Shown: positions 27,049-36,187, counted from the first letter of the stretch. The stretch is DNA of 55,356 nucleotides from Lysobacterales bacterium (GCA_026982315.1 JALSHI010000045.1:1-55356), one strand, 5' to 3'. Numbers and translations are program-made. The notes: a model not told the origin generated them from the letters alone.

Positions 27049-27942
27049 ATGTCTGCCGAAACCACGCCCAAAAATAATTACCTCACGGACGTTACACGCA
27101 TCGGCACCGCTGATCGCCTGAGCTTCACTTTTACCGTTTCCACCCTACTGGTGGCCGCGCTGATCTTTGGTCTGTCCTTTTTCAGCGAACCCCGGGAAAA
27201 GCCTGAAAACCTACCCACACTGGATGTTATTCTGGTACAAAAAAAGAGCATACAAGCCCCCAAAAAAGCAGACTTTCTGGCGCAGTCCAACCAGCAAGGC
27301 GGGGGGCACAGCCAGGAAAAGGCCAGGCCCACCAATTTAATTGCCGGACCCACGCCCGAATATACCGGATTGGCGCCGGTACGCATGCGCAAGACCGTCC
27401 CCTCACCCACCGTACAAAAGCAAGATAACCTCATCAGTAACCTGAATGCGCGCACTCAAGTACTGGCCCATCAAAAACCCGATGAAGAACGAAAACCAAC
27501 CAGCCCCCCGCGACCCGCAGAGCTGGAAAATCTGGATATAGCCAAACTTGAAAATGAAATTGCCGACCGCATAAAAAAATATGCGCACAAACCCAAAAAA
27601 AAGTATATATCAGCCAGTACAAAAGAAGATATATACGCCCGTTATCTGCACGCCTGGGCGGCACGGGTCAAGCGCATGGGCAACCTGAATTACCCGGCAG
27701 AAGCCCGGAGACGACACCTGACTGGCGAGTTGATTCTCAGTGTTGGCTTGCGCCGAGATGGCAGCGTGGCGGAAACCACCATCATCAAGTCATCGGGCCA
27801 CAAAGTGCTTGATGACGCCGCCAAACACATTGTCGCCATCAGCAGCCCTTTTGAACCCTTGCCAGAAGACAGCACAGCAGACATACTTTACATTACCCGA
27901 ACCTGGCAATTTTTGCCCGGCCAAAGGATAAGGACAAAATAA
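27049..27942 (+). CDS. Energy transducer TonB-family protein
   Basis: This 297-residue protein has a short cytoplasmic N-terminus, one membrane anchor (VSTLLVAALIFGLSFF, about residues 30-45) and a long Pro/Lys/Gln-rich periplasmic spacer. The C-terminal TonB domain spans about 205-290 and contains NYPAEARRRHLTGEL, VGLRRDGSVAETTIIKSSG and PFEPLPED. It starts 3 bases after gshB. In P. aeruginosa the gene at this position is tonB3, which is linked to twitching motility and pilus assembly. That role is plausible here because the pil-chp operon is adjacent. No exbBD is present in the window. Confidence 0.85.
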   Translation: MSAETTPKNNYLTDVTRIGTADRLSFTFTVSTLLVAALIFGLSFFSEPREKPENLPTLDVILVQKKSIQAPKKADFLAQSNQQGGGHSQEKARPTNLIAGPTPEYTGLAPVRMRKTVPSPTVQKQDNLISNLNARTQVLAHQKPDEERKPTSPPRPAELENLDIAKLENEIADRIKKYAHKPKKKYISASTKEDIYARYLHAWAARVKRMGNLNYPAEARRRHLTGELILSVGLRRDGSVAETTIIKSSGHKVLDDAAKHIVAISSPFEPLPEDSTADILYITRTWQFLPGQRIRTK

Positions 27943-27949
27943 GAGCCCC

Positions 27950-28501
27950 ATGAACTTGAAAAACCAGTTTCTCATTGCCATGCCAGACCTGGAGGAATCC
28001 CTGTTTGATCAGGCGGTTGTGCTGATTGTCGACCATAACGACAAAGGCGCCATGGGCCTGATTATTAATCTGCCTGGCACCACCACCCGCAAAGGACTGT
28101 TCGAAAAACTCAAACTGCCCACAGAAACCATCAACCGGCCGGATGAGCCTATTATACTGGGTGGCCCGGTAGCCACCGAGCGGGGGTTTGTTCTGCATGA
28201 CGGCCAGCAGGAGTGGGAAAACACACTGACTGTCAGTGACGACCTCAAGCTCACCACATCCACAGACATACTGGACAGTATCGCCCGGGGAGAAGGCCCT
28301 GAAAACTGGTTGTTCACCCTGGGTTACTCCGGCTGGGAAGCCGGTCAGCTTGAAGATGAAATCCGCCAGAATGCCTGGCTGACCAGCCCCAGCGATCATC
28401 GCATGATTTTCGAACAACCGCTGGACAAACGCTGGCAACTGGCCCTGAAACAACTCGGCGTGCAACCGGAACAAATTACCGCCTTTCATGGTCATGCCTG
28501 A
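27950..28501 (+). CDS. algH: YqgE/AlgH family protein
   Basis: This 183-residue protein of the DUF179 (YqgE/AlgH) family starts MNLKNQFLIAMPDLEESLF, followed by AVVLIVDHNDKGAMGLIINLP, LGGPVATERGFVLH and LGYSGWEAGQLEDEI, all family hallmarks. The biochemical function is not established. The name AlgH comes from a reported effect on alginate in Pseudomonas. It sits 7 bases after tonB and overlaps ruvX by 1 base, the conserved yqgE-yqgF pairing. Confidence 0.93.
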   Translation: MNLKNQFLIAMPDLEESLFDQAVVLIVDHNDKGAMGLIINLPGTTTRKGLFEKLKLPTETINRPDEPIILGGPVATERGFVLHDGQQEWENTLTVSDDLKLTTSTDILDSIARGEGPENWLFTLGYSGWEAGQLEDEIRQNAWLTSPSDHRMIFEQPLDKRWQLALKQLGVQPEQITAFHGHA

Positions 28502-28944
28502 TGGAGCCTAAGGAAGAAATCCAGCGTGTCCTGGGGTTTGATTTTGGCATGAGGCGTACTGGCGTGGCCGTGGGCCAAACCATCACCGGTTCAGCCAATG
28601 CCCTGACTACACTCAAAAGCCCACAGCCAGGGCAAACCGACTGGAACGGCATAGCAGCACTGATCGCAGAATGGCAGCCGGATGCGCTGGTGGTCGGCAT
28701 CCCGGTTAACCTTAACAATGAGGAGCAAGCCATTACCCGATCCGCCCGCGCCTTTGCGCGGCAATTGCGAGCGCGCTTTCAACTCCCCACCTTCGAAGTG
28801 GATGAACGACTCACCTCAAAAGCAGCCGCGCGGGAATTTGTTCAGGCCCGCAAAACCGGCCAAGCCCGCCGCAAAGACATCCACAAATTGGACGCCCATG
28901 CGGCCAAACATATTCTGGAAACCTGGTTATCGACTCGCATATGA
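28501..28944 (+). CDS. ruvX: Putative pre-16S rRNA nuclease / Holliday junction resolvase-like RuvX (YqgF)
   Basis: An RNase H-fold protein of 147 residues with all three acidic catalytic residues: D14 in LGFDFGMRRTGVAVG, E102 in FEVDERLTSKAA and D131 in HKLDAHAAKHIL. The E. coli homologue is implicated in 16S rRNA 5'-end processing and is essential. It is translationally coupled to algH (TGATG) and overlaps pyrB by 4 bases. Confidence 0.94.
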   Translation: MEPKEEIQRVLGFDFGMRRTGVAVGQTITGSANALTTLKSPQPGQTDWNGIAALIAEWQPDALVVGIPVNLNNEEQAITRSARAFARQLRARFQLPTFEVDERLTSKAAAREFVQARKTGQARRKDIHKLDAHAAKHILETWLSTRI

Positions 28945-29837
28945 AACATTTTACCGACATCAAACAACTCAGCCGAAAGGACATTCTGGAACTGTTTCGG
29001 CTCACCGATTACCTGCGCGACATGAAACCCAAAAAACGCGCCAAGCAATTGCGTCACAAAACCATCATGCAACTGTTTTTTGAAAACAGCACACGCACCC
29101 GGGTTTCCTTCGAACTGGCCGCCAAAAAACTCGGTGCCACGCTCATTAACGTAGACATTGCCCGCAGCTCCACCCACAAAGGGGAAAGTCTGCGCGACAC
29201 CTTGACGACGCTGGCGGCCATGTCCGCCGATGCTTTTGTCATCCGCCACCAGGACAGCGGGACCGCTGAACAGGCCCGCCAGTGGCTGGGTGATACAGTC
29301 TCCATCATCAATGCCGGCGACGGCAATCACCAACATCCCTCTCAGGCCCTGCTGGATCTTTACACCATCCACCGTCACAAAGGCGACTTTTCCACGCTCA
29401 AGGTGGCTATTTGCGGCGACATCAAACATTCCCGGGTGGCCAGTTCCCTCATCGACGGCCTAAATATCATGGGATGCCAAAACATCCACCTGTTTGGCCC
29501 GCGCCACCTGATGCCAGAAAGCACTCCGGCCATTATGGTGAATCGTTTTTCCAGCGCAGCCCGCGCCGCCGACGTCCTGGTCATGCTGCGCATCCAGAAA
29601 GAACGCATGAACGACACCGACATACCCAATGCCGAGCAATATCTGACGCACTACGGTCTGACTCCCCAGCGGCTGCAACTGGCCAAACCCGATGCCATCG
29701 TGATGCACCCAGGACCCATGAACCGTAACGTGGAAATTGCTTCTGAAGTGGCCGACGGGCCCCAGTCAGTCATTCAGGAACAAGTGCATAACGGCGTCCT
29801 CACCCGCCAAGCCATCCTGCACCATTTGCTTGCCTGA
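28941..29837 (+). CDS. pyrB: Aspartate carbamoyltransferase catalytic subunit
   Basis: PyrB condenses carbamoyl phosphate and aspartate in the second step of pyrimidine synthesis. The carbamoyl-phosphate loop FENSTRTRVSFE (S50-T-R-T-R54), RSSTHKGESLRDT with the mobile-loop Lys, GDGNHQHPSQALLD and HPGPMNRNVEI are all intact. At 298 residues it lacks the N-terminal extension of Pseudomonas-type ATCase. No pyrR precedes it and no regulatory pyrI or pseudo-dihydroorotase follows. The dihydroorotase gene lies 20 kb away at 49162. The start overlaps the ruvX stop, so expression follows the gshB-tonB-algH-ruvX operon. Confidence 0.96.
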   Translation: MKHFTDIKQLSRKDILELFRLTDYLRDMKPKKRAKQLRHKTIMQLFFENSTRTRVSFELAAKKLGATLINVDIARSSTHKGESLRDTLTTLAAMSADAFVIRHQDSGTAEQARQWLGDTVSIINAGDGNHQHPSQALLDLYTIHRHKGDFSTLKVAICGDIKHSRVASSLIDGLNIMGCQNIHLFGPRHLMPESTPAIMVNRFSSAARAADVLVMLRIQKERMNDTDIPNAEQYLTHYGLTPQRLQLAKPDAIVMHPGPMNRNVEIASEVADGPQSVIQEQVHNGVLTRQAILHHLLA

Positions 29838-29938
29838 ACCACTGGCTGACCAGACGCCATCACGCTACCAGCGGCCAAAGGCCACCTGGAAAGCGACTGT
29901 GCTAAAATTGGCCGTTCTGAATCAGGACTGCAGCACGC

Positions 29939-31150
29939 ATGAACAGCGAAAACTGGCGGGACTTCCTCGCCGAACAGCCCCACCAGATTATTCAACATGG
30001 CGACACCCGCTTTGTCCTTCTGGGCACTGCCCACATCTCCCAAAAAAGTGTTGATGCTGTACGCAACTTACTGACCAGCGATGCTTTTGACACTGTGGCC
30101 GTTGAGCTGGACGAACACCGCTACGAGGCCATTCAAAACCCAAACCGGTTTCGCCAACTGGACATCATCAAAGTCATTCGCAGCGGACAAACCGGCCTAA
30201 TTGCCACCAACCTGGCCTTAAGCGCCTATCAAAAACGCCTGGCCGACCAATTAGGCATCACCCCTGGGGCGGAAATGAAGGCCGCCATCGATATGGCCAA
30301 AGAAAAAAATCTGCGCCTGTGGCGAATTGACCGCGACATCAGCACCACCATGAAGCGGGCCTGGCGCGGCATGCGCTTTCGAGACAAGGCGGGGCTGTTA
30401 CTGGGCGGTTTCGCCGGTTTTTTCGAAAAAGAGTCCGTCAGCAACGACGACATTGAAAAGCTCAAAACCGGCGACATGCTGGAAAGCACCTTTGCCGAAT
30501 TCGCCCGGGATAACCCTGCCATTTACCGCGGCCTGATTGCCGAGCGCGACGAATATATGGCAGCACGTCTGAAGCAGGAAGCCGCAAAAAGCCCCGGCGG
30601 CAACACCCTGGTGGTGATTGGCGCAGGTCACTTGGATGGCATCAGCCGATATTTGCAAGACCCTGAACTCAATGCACAAGCCAGCATCGCACAACTGGAA
30701 ACCGTCCCACCAAAAAGCCGCTGGCTGAAGTGGCTGCCATGGCTGATTGTGGCGATTATTGTGGCCGGATTTGCCATCGGTTTCAGCCGAAATGCCGATA
30801 TGGGCTGGGATATGGTCAAAACCTGGGTGATTTACAACGGCATTCTGGCCGCCGTGGGCGCGGCCATCGCCGGGGCCCATCCCCTGACTATCCTGACGGC
30901 TTTTCTGGCTGCCCCGTTGACATCCCTGAATCCGGCAGTGGCCGCTGGTATGGTGGCCGCCTTGACTGAAGCCTGGATACGCAAACCCACCGTGGCCGAC
31001 TTTGAACACCTGCAAACCGATGCCGCCAGCCTCAAGGGATGGTGGAAAAACCCGGTGACGCGTATTTTGCTGGTGTTTTTGCTGACAAATTTTGGTTCAG
31101 CCATTGGCACCTGGGTTTCCGGTTTTAAAATTTTCAGCCAACTGGTATAA
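29939..31150 (+). CDS. TraB-family membrane protein
   Basis: A TraB/PrgY-type domain occupies residues 1-255: LLGTAHISQKSV with the GTAH motif at 29-32, VAVELDEHRYEA and VVIGAGHLDGISRYL. Three or four membrane segments follow (WLPWLIVAIIVAGFAIGF; YNGILAAVGAAIAGAHPL; LTSLNPAVAAGMVAALTEA; ILLVFLLTNFGSAIGTWV). TraB/PrgY proteins are named for Enterococcus pheromone shutdown and share a Tiki/EreA-like fold with possible metalloprotease activity. Their role in gammaproteobacteria is unknown. It is preceded by a 100-base gap after pyrB and probably has its own promoter. Confidence 0.82.
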   Translation: MNSENWRDFLAEQPHQIIQHGDTRFVLLGTAHISQKSVDAVRNLLTSDAFDTVAVELDEHRYEAIQNPNRFRQLDIIKVIRSGQTGLIATNLALSAYQKRLADQLGITPGAEMKAAIDMAKEKNLRLWRIDRDISTTMKRAWRGMRFRDKAGLLLGGFAGFFEKESVSNDDIEKLKTGDMLESTFAEFARDNPAIYRGLIAERDEYMAARLKQEAAKSPGGNTLVVIGAGHLDGISRYLQDPELNAQASIAQLETVPPKSRWLKWLPWLIVAIIVAGFAIGFSRNADMGWDMVKTWVIYNGILAAVGAAIAGAHPLTILTAFLAAPLTSLNPAVAAGMVAALTEAWIRKPTVADFEHLQTDAASLKGWWKNPVTRILLVFLLTNFGSAIGTWVSGFKIFSQLV

Positions 31151-31191
31151 ATAGACACAAAACACCCGCACACATTAAGTACAGCGATACC

Positions 31192-32172
31192 ATGACTCTC
31201 TCCCGTCTCAGCATTGGCCCTTATACGCTAACCAACGCGCTGGCGCTGGCGCCCATGGCCGGGGTTACAGACCGGGTATTCCGGCAGCTGTGCCGAGAAC
31301 TGGGGGCCGGTTATACCGTTTCGGAAATGCTCAGTTGCAATTTGTCCCTGCTCAATACCGCCAAATCCCGGTTTCGTCGGGATCATCAGGGAGAGCCAGG
31401 CCCGATAACCGTACAAATCGCTGGCGCAGACCCGGAATCGCTGGCTGAGGCGGCGCGCCATAATGTCACAGGTGGCGCCCAAATCATTGACATCAACATG
31501 GGTTGTCCGGCGAAAAAAGTTTGCCGAAAACTGTGCGGCTCAGCACTCCTGGGCGACCCGGTGTTGGTGAATGAGATTCTGCATGCTGTCACCGAGGCCG
31601 TGACCGTCCCTGTCACCCTGAAAATCCGCATTGGCACCGACGCAAATCACATCAATGCGCCGTTGATCGGCCAACTGGCGGAAAAAAACGGGATTGCCGC
31701 CTTGTTTGTCCATGGCCGCACGCGCCAGCAGAAATACACTGGGCAGGCCAATTATGCCGTTATCGCCGAGGTCAAGAAAACTGTGGGTATTCCTGTCATC
31801 GCCAATGGTGATATCGATAGCCCGCACAAAGCCAGTCAGGTGCTGGAACAAACCGGCTGTGACGGTGTGATGATTGGCCGAGCCGCCTGTGGCAATCCCT
31901 GGATTTTTCGGGAAATTCAGCACTACCTGGAAACAGGAAAAATACTGCCGCGCCCGGATACCAGCGAAGTCCTCTCGGTAATGTCTCGCCATGTGACCGC
32001 CTTGCACAGGTTTTACGGCGAGGATCGCGGCTGTCGCATCGCCCGCAAGCACATCGGCTGGTATCTCCAGGGATTGGGAATGGCACCCATTGCACGCCGC
32101 ATTTATCAACTGCCCGATGCCCGATCACAAAGACAATTCATTGACTCCATGATGATAAAAAAGGTTGCCTGA
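31192..32172 (+). CDS. dusB: tRNA-dihydrouridine synthase DusB
   Basis: This FMN-dependent enzyme reduces specific uridines to dihydrouridine in tRNA. The 326-residue TIM barrel has PMAGVTDRVFRQLCRELGAG, the catalytic Cys105 in INMGCPAKKVCRK, FVHGRTRQQKYTG, IANGDIDS, and GVMIGRAACGNPWIFREI for FMN. The AKKV variant and RKHIGWYLQG favour DusB over DusA or DusC. In many gammaproteobacteria dusB is followed by fis. Here a DUF349 gene follows and no fis is visible. Confidence 0.92.
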   Translation: MTLSRLSIGPYTLTNALALAPMAGVTDRVFRQLCRELGAGYTVSEMLSCNLSLLNTAKSRFRRDHQGEPGPITVQIAGADPESLAEAARHNVTGGAQIIDINMGCPAKKVCRKLCGSALLGDPVLVNEILHAVTEAVTVPVTLKIRIGTDANHINAPLIGQLAEKNGIAALFVHGRTRQQKYTGQANYAVIAEVKKTVGIPVIANGDIDSPHKASQVLEQTGCDGVMIGRAACGNPWIFREIQHYLETGKILPRPDTSEVLSVMSRHVTALHRFYGEDRGCRIARKHIGWYLQGLGMAPIARRIYQLPDARSQRQFIDSMMIKKVA

Positions 32173-32173
32173 C

Positions 32174-35074
32174 ATGCCCATTAACTGGTTCTCAAAACCC
32201 CGCTGGAAAAACAAGGACGACGCGATTCGCGCAGAAGCCGTCAGCCAACAAAACGACCCGGATTTGCTCAAAATATTGCCGGAAATCGCTCGCACCGACC
32301 CGGCAGCCAGTGTCCGCGCCGCCGCCACCCGACGCCTGGACAATATACCGCTACTGCTGGAAATCGCCCGCAATGACACCCAACCCAGAGTTCAAAAAGC
32401 GGCCTGGAATACACTGGAAAAAATCCTGCTGACAGCCAAAGCGGATGCCATTCCGGATTGTGCGGATGCGTTAAAAACTATCGACAACCCAAGTCTTATC
32501 CGCATGCTGGCAGAAAAAGCCGCCAGTCCAGAAATCCGCCACCTGTTCCAAACACGCATTACCTCCCAGGGACAAACCAGTGAACTCCTGCTGATTGAAA
32601 CCGATCATGAATTGCGCCTGGCGCTGGCGAAACGACTCACAAAACCAGCCACCTTGCAACGAACCTTGAAACGACTGGGGAAACGCCACCCCCAACTGCG
32701 CCAAATCCTGCAACAACAATTAATTCAGCACGACCCCAAAACGCGTATTGAACATCAACGGCACACCGCCTTGTCCCTGTGCGAACAACTGGAAAACCTC
32801 GTGCATGGGCACAAAAGCCTGAACGAAAAAGACATCGAGCAACGCCGAAAAGCACTCAACCACATTCAGCAATCCTGGCAATCACTGCTGGAAACTGAGA
32901 AAAAAACACCTGGAGCCAGCCTGCCGCCAGCATTAATTAACCGATTTTCAGGCGCCTTCAATACCGCCGAGCTGATGCTTGATCCCCAACGTCGGGAAGC
33001 CTTTTTGGCCACACAGCAAGCCCAACGGCACAAACATCTGCTAAAAGAAGCCACCACCATGCTGGAAAACATCCAGCAGAGACCGGAAAACGTCCACATA
33101 AAACATGCCAAAGACCTCCAGCGGCGCCTGCAAGATTTGACCACCCACAATACCGAAGCCGAAATCCGGCGTCAGGCGTCCACCCTGCTGGAACAGATTG
33201 AGGCCTGGCTGTCGCAACAGCAAACGTCTTCCGGCGAACCCGGTCACGACCCGGTGAACGAGCAGGCACAAACCCTTTTGGCAGTCCTGCACAAGGCCCT
33301 GAAATCCTCCCACGTGCATGGCCGTACCCTCAGCCGCCTGCGTCGCCAGTGGGACACGCTGGCGTCCGAAGCAGATCACAGCGATCAACTGGCCGCTTGG
33401 GAAAGCCAGTTTCAGCAAGGCATGTTGCAATTGGCTGAAAAGCTGGAGCAGCAGAAAAAACAGCGTGACCAGGCCACTGAAAAAGCCCTGGAACTCATCG
33501 AAAAAACCCAGGCGGCCATTCAGGCTGGCCACCTGGCCGAAGCCAAAAAATTATTCAACCAGCATGTACAACAGAAAAAAATAGCTGGCGCAAACCACCC
33601 GCTCATAAAGAAAAACAAGCACCATATTGACCGCTGTTGGAACGCGCTGAAAGAACTGCGACAATGGCAAAAATGGAGCAATGACAAGGTCCGGCAACGC
33701 TTGATTGATGAACTCAAGGCCACGCCCACCACTGGCTGGCATCCGGATGCCATGCTGGCCAAACTGAAAGACATGAGCGCCCAATGGAAAGCGCTGGAAG
33801 AACAGGAAAGACTGGAAGGCGACCGCTACCCGGTGCGCAATCAAAAAATGTGGAAAGAGTTTCGCGCCTTGCAGGATGCCCTGTTCGAATTGGCCCAGCC
33901 GTATTTTGCCGAGCGATCAGACCAGTGGCAAAAAAACCTGGAAGAAGCCGAAAACATCCTGCAGACCCTGCAAAACCTTCATATCGATGAACTGGAACCC
34001 CGCCAGATGGCCACTCATGTTCGCAGCGCGGTTCAATGGCTGAAAAAGCTGGAGACCCTGCCACCGGCTGAACGTGGCCGCATCGCCAGCCAGTTGCGCA
34101 CCCAAATCAATCGCCTGGACAAACCCCTGAAAGCCCATTATGACGAAGCCAGAAAACGCAAGCAAGCCCTGATTGAACAAAGCCGCGCCTTGCAAAAAAA
34201 CGAAGACCTGACAGCGGCCATTGAGCAAGCCAAAGCCCTGCAAAAGCAATGGAAAACCGCCGGTTTCGTGCCACAGGGACAAGAGCGCAAACTCTGGAAG
34301 CAGTTTCGCCAGGCCCAAGACGCCGTCTTCGCCCGTCTGGATGCCGAAAAGCAACAAGCCCAGGCGCAACAACAGGCCTTGCGCAACGCCGCCAAAGCCT
34401 TCTTGAACGACATAGAATCCCGTGCACAAGCCGCATCCACGACCGCCGAACTGAAAACCTTGCTCAGTGAATTGCGCGCCGGTTGGGCCACGCATGACCA
34501 CGCTGGCCTGGAGCATGCCTTCAGCAAGCTGGAAAATCATTTGCAAGCGCGTCTGCAAACCGCCCGCTGGCAACAGCAGCATCAGGCATTATCCGTACTT
34601 AAACAGGCCGGAGACATCTGCCAACAACTGGAAACTGAAGCCATCAACCCTGAAGCCGCTCAGGCGCAATGGCACGAAACAATTGAAACCGCATTGACTC
34701 AACTGGGCCAAGCTGGGAATAGCCCGGCATGGACCAGACAACGACAGCGCTTTGAACAGGCTCTGCATAGCCCAGGTCAAACCTCTGACGAAAATCAACA
34801 GGCAGCATATTTGCAGACATTGATTGCCGGGGAATTTCTGGCTGGCCTGGACACGCCAGCGGAGTTTCAATCCCAACGGCAGGCCTATCAGGTTGATCGC
34901 CTGGCCCGCCGTATGAGTGGCGAGCCGCTGCCAGATTCCAGCCAGGAAGCGCAAAACCTGCTGGAAACCCTGTACACCCTGGCCAACATCGATCCAACAT
35001 TACGCCAGGCGCATCACAAGCGTCAGCAACAGCTCGAAAAAGCCTTGTTGGAATTGCTGGCCACAATGCCATGA
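32174..35074 (+). CDS. Large DUF349-type protein with N-terminal HEAT-like repeats
   Basis: The ATG at 32174 (MPINWFSKPRW) starts 1 base after the dusB stop and gives 966 residues; the frame also has an upstream TTG at 32165. Residues about 15-150 look like HEAT-type alpha-helical repeats (AIRAEAVSQQ, VRAAATRRLDNIPLLLEIA, VQKAAWNTLEKIL). The rest is helical, Gln/Lys/Glu/Ala-rich, with repeated W-K-x(n)-F units typical of DUF349, such as WKEFRALQDALFELAQPY and LWKQFRQAQDAVFARL. No catalytic motif is visible. It may be a scaffold or coiled-coil protein. DUF349 function is not established. The stop overlaps the next gene by 4 bases. Confidence 0.8.
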   Translation: MPINWFSKPRWKNKDDAIRAEAVSQQNDPDLLKILPEIARTDPAASVRAAATRRLDNIPLLLEIARNDTQPRVQKAAWNTLEKILLTAKADAIPDCADALKTIDNPSLIRMLAEKAASPEIRHLFQTRITSQGQTSELLLIETDHELRLALAKRLTKPATLQRTLKRLGKRHPQLRQILQQQLIQHDPKTRIEHQRHTALSLCEQLENLVHGHKSLNEKDIEQRRKALNHIQQSWQSLLETEKKTPGASLPPALINRFSGAFNTAELMLDPQRREAFLATQQAQRHKHLLKEATTMLENIQQRPENVHIKHAKDLQRRLQDLTTHNTEAEIRRQASTLLEQIEAWLSQQQTSSGEPGHDPVNEQAQTLLAVLHKALKSSHVHGRTLSRLRRQWDTLASEADHSDQLAAWESQFQQGMLQLAEKLEQQKKQRDQATEKALELIEKTQAAIQAGHLAEAKKLFNQHVQQKKIAGANHPLIKKNKHHIDRCWNALKELRQWQKWSNDKVRQRLIDELKATPTTGWHPDAMLAKLKDMSAQWKALEEQERLEGDRYPVRNQKMWKEFRALQDALFELAQPYFAERSDQWQKNLEEAENILQTLQNLHIDELEPRQMATHVRSAVQWLKKLETLPPAERGRIASQLRTQINRLDKPLKAHYDEARKRKQALIEQSRALQKNEDLTAAIEQAKALQKQWKTAGFVPQGQERKLWKQFRQAQDAVFARLDAEKQQAQAQQQALRNAAKAFLNDIESRAQAASTTAELKTLLSELRAGWATHDHAGLEHAFSKLENHLQARLQTARWQQQHQALSVLKQAGDICQQLETEAINPEAAQAQWHETIETALTQLGQAGNSPAWTRQRQRFEQALHSPGQTSDENQQAAYLQTLIAGEFLAGLDTPAEFQSQRQAYQVDRLARRMSGEPLPDSSQEAQNLLETLYTLANIDPTLRQAHHKRQQQLEKALLELLATMP

Positions 35075-35391
35075 GCCCCGAGCAATTTCAATCTCTTCAC
35101 CTGCCCTGGCTTATGCTCGCGGTCAGCGTTGCCGCTATCTTCGGGCTGGGCTTGTGGATGATGGGCATCACCTTCGCCATCATAACCGCTTTGGGGGATG
35201 ACACCTTGGGCGCAAAACGGTGGATATGGGCCGGGGCGCTGCTGCTGGCCGGTCCCATTTCAGTCTGGTTCTTTTGCCGCGCTTGCCCGTCAGTCGCGTA
35301 TGTGCACGCGCTGATGAAAAAAGGTGCCCTGCTGTTGCTGCCGGCTGTGGTAATTGTCAGCGCGCTTTTTCTTATTGGCCAACTCCAGTAA
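35071..35391 (+). CDS. Small integral membrane protein, unknown
   Basis: A 106-residue protein with three hydrophobic helices: WLMLAVSVAAIFGLGLWMMGITFAI, WIWAGALLLAGPISVWFF and GALLLLPAVVIVSALFLIG. It contains CRACPS between helices two and three. It overlaps the DUF349 stop by 4 bases, so the two genes are translationally coupled and may work together. I do not recognise a family. The cassette boundary at 35403 lies only 12 bases after the stop, so this is the last native gene of the dusB operon before the insertion. Confidence 0.75.
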   Translation: MSPEQFQSLHLPWLMLAVSVAAIFGLGLWMMGITFAIITALGDDTLGAKRWIWAGALLLAGPISVWFFCRACPSVAYVHALMKKGALLLLPAVVIVSALFLIGQLQ

Positions 35392-35427
35392 GCCATGTCC
35401 ACGTTAGCCAAGAAAAGAAGATCACAT

Positions 35428-36177
35428 ATGTCCGAAGAGAAAATACCAGTAACTTTTGTTCAGTACGCCGCTGATATACTGGCTGATACCAACAAGGGAC
35501 TTAGTGGATCGAATATAGTTCGTGCTACAGCAGCTTATGCTGTCGAATATGATGTTTTGATCCCGCACGCTGCGTATCCTTTCGATGCTCCAAATAAGCG
35601 TACTGCACTTTATGATAATTTAATGGCATTTTCTGGTTCTCAGCAGTACCGGATAATCAAAGAGCTATGTGATCATTCATCATTTCCGTCCACACCAAGT
35701 CGGGAAAGAAAACAATTAAAAATACGCCTTGTCACCCGTTATTCTCACCTTGATCCAAGGGACACGCCGTCCGAAGTAAATGAAACGCTTATTGAAGAAA
35801 CAAAGCACTGGTTAGAGGACTATCCAGAATCATTGTCTCTTTACACTCAAGCATTAGAGAAATATGATCATGGTGCATTTCAGCGAAATCTACTTGATGA
35901 TTTGCGTCTTTCGTTAGAGAAACTTCTAAAAGAAATGTTCCAAAACGGAAAATCATTAGAAAATCAAATATCATTTGTTGGCAGGCATATGAAATCCAAC
36001 GGCGGCTCTTCTGAGCTTTCAAACATGTTTGTAAAACTCTTGGATTACTATGCGAAATACAATAATAGCTATGTAAAACATGATGATGCAGTAATAGAAG
36101 AGGAGATTGAATTTATTCTTGAAATAACATCATCATTTATGAAACATCTGCTAAGGTTAAGTGTAAGCAATGGCTAA
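35428..36177 (+). CDS. HEPN / abortive-infection-like protein encoded by the gene cassette
   Basis: The ORF has 249 residues if it starts at the ATG at 35428, which follows a purine-rich AAGAAAAGAAG. The upstream ATG at 35395 lies outside the cassette boundary and is less likely. The protein is soluble. Its C-terminal third (LRLSLEKLLKEMFQNGKSLE, then KLLDYYAKYNNSYVKHDD and EFILEITSSFMKHLLRL) resembles the helical C-terminal domain of AbiJ/abortive-infection HEPN proteins. The HEPN Rx4-6H motif is not canonical: N-x4-H in NSYVKH is the nearest match. Base composition is clearly AT-richer than the flanks, with more AAA, ATA and TTA codons. Its stop codon sits inside the attC R'' box. A phage-defence or toxin role is inference. 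Confidence 0.6.
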   Translation: MSEEKIPVTFVQYAADILADTNKGLSGSNIVRATAAYAVEYDVLIPHAAYPFDAPNKRTALYDNLMAFSGSQQYRIIKELCDHSSFPSTPSRERKQLKIRLVTRYSHLDPRDTPSEVNETLIEETKHWLEDYPESLSLYTQALEKYDHGAFQRNLLDDLRLSLEKLLKEMFQNGKSLENQISFVGRHMKSNGGSSELSNMFVKLLDYYAKYNNSYVKHDDAVIEEEIEFILEITSSFMKHLLRLSVSNG

Positions 36178-36187
36178 CAAGGCAAAT

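Noticed and set aside
35395-35427. Upstream start codon for the HEPN-like gene
   Set aside because: It lies left of the cassette core site, so it belongs to host sequence and was joined to the ORF by insertion.
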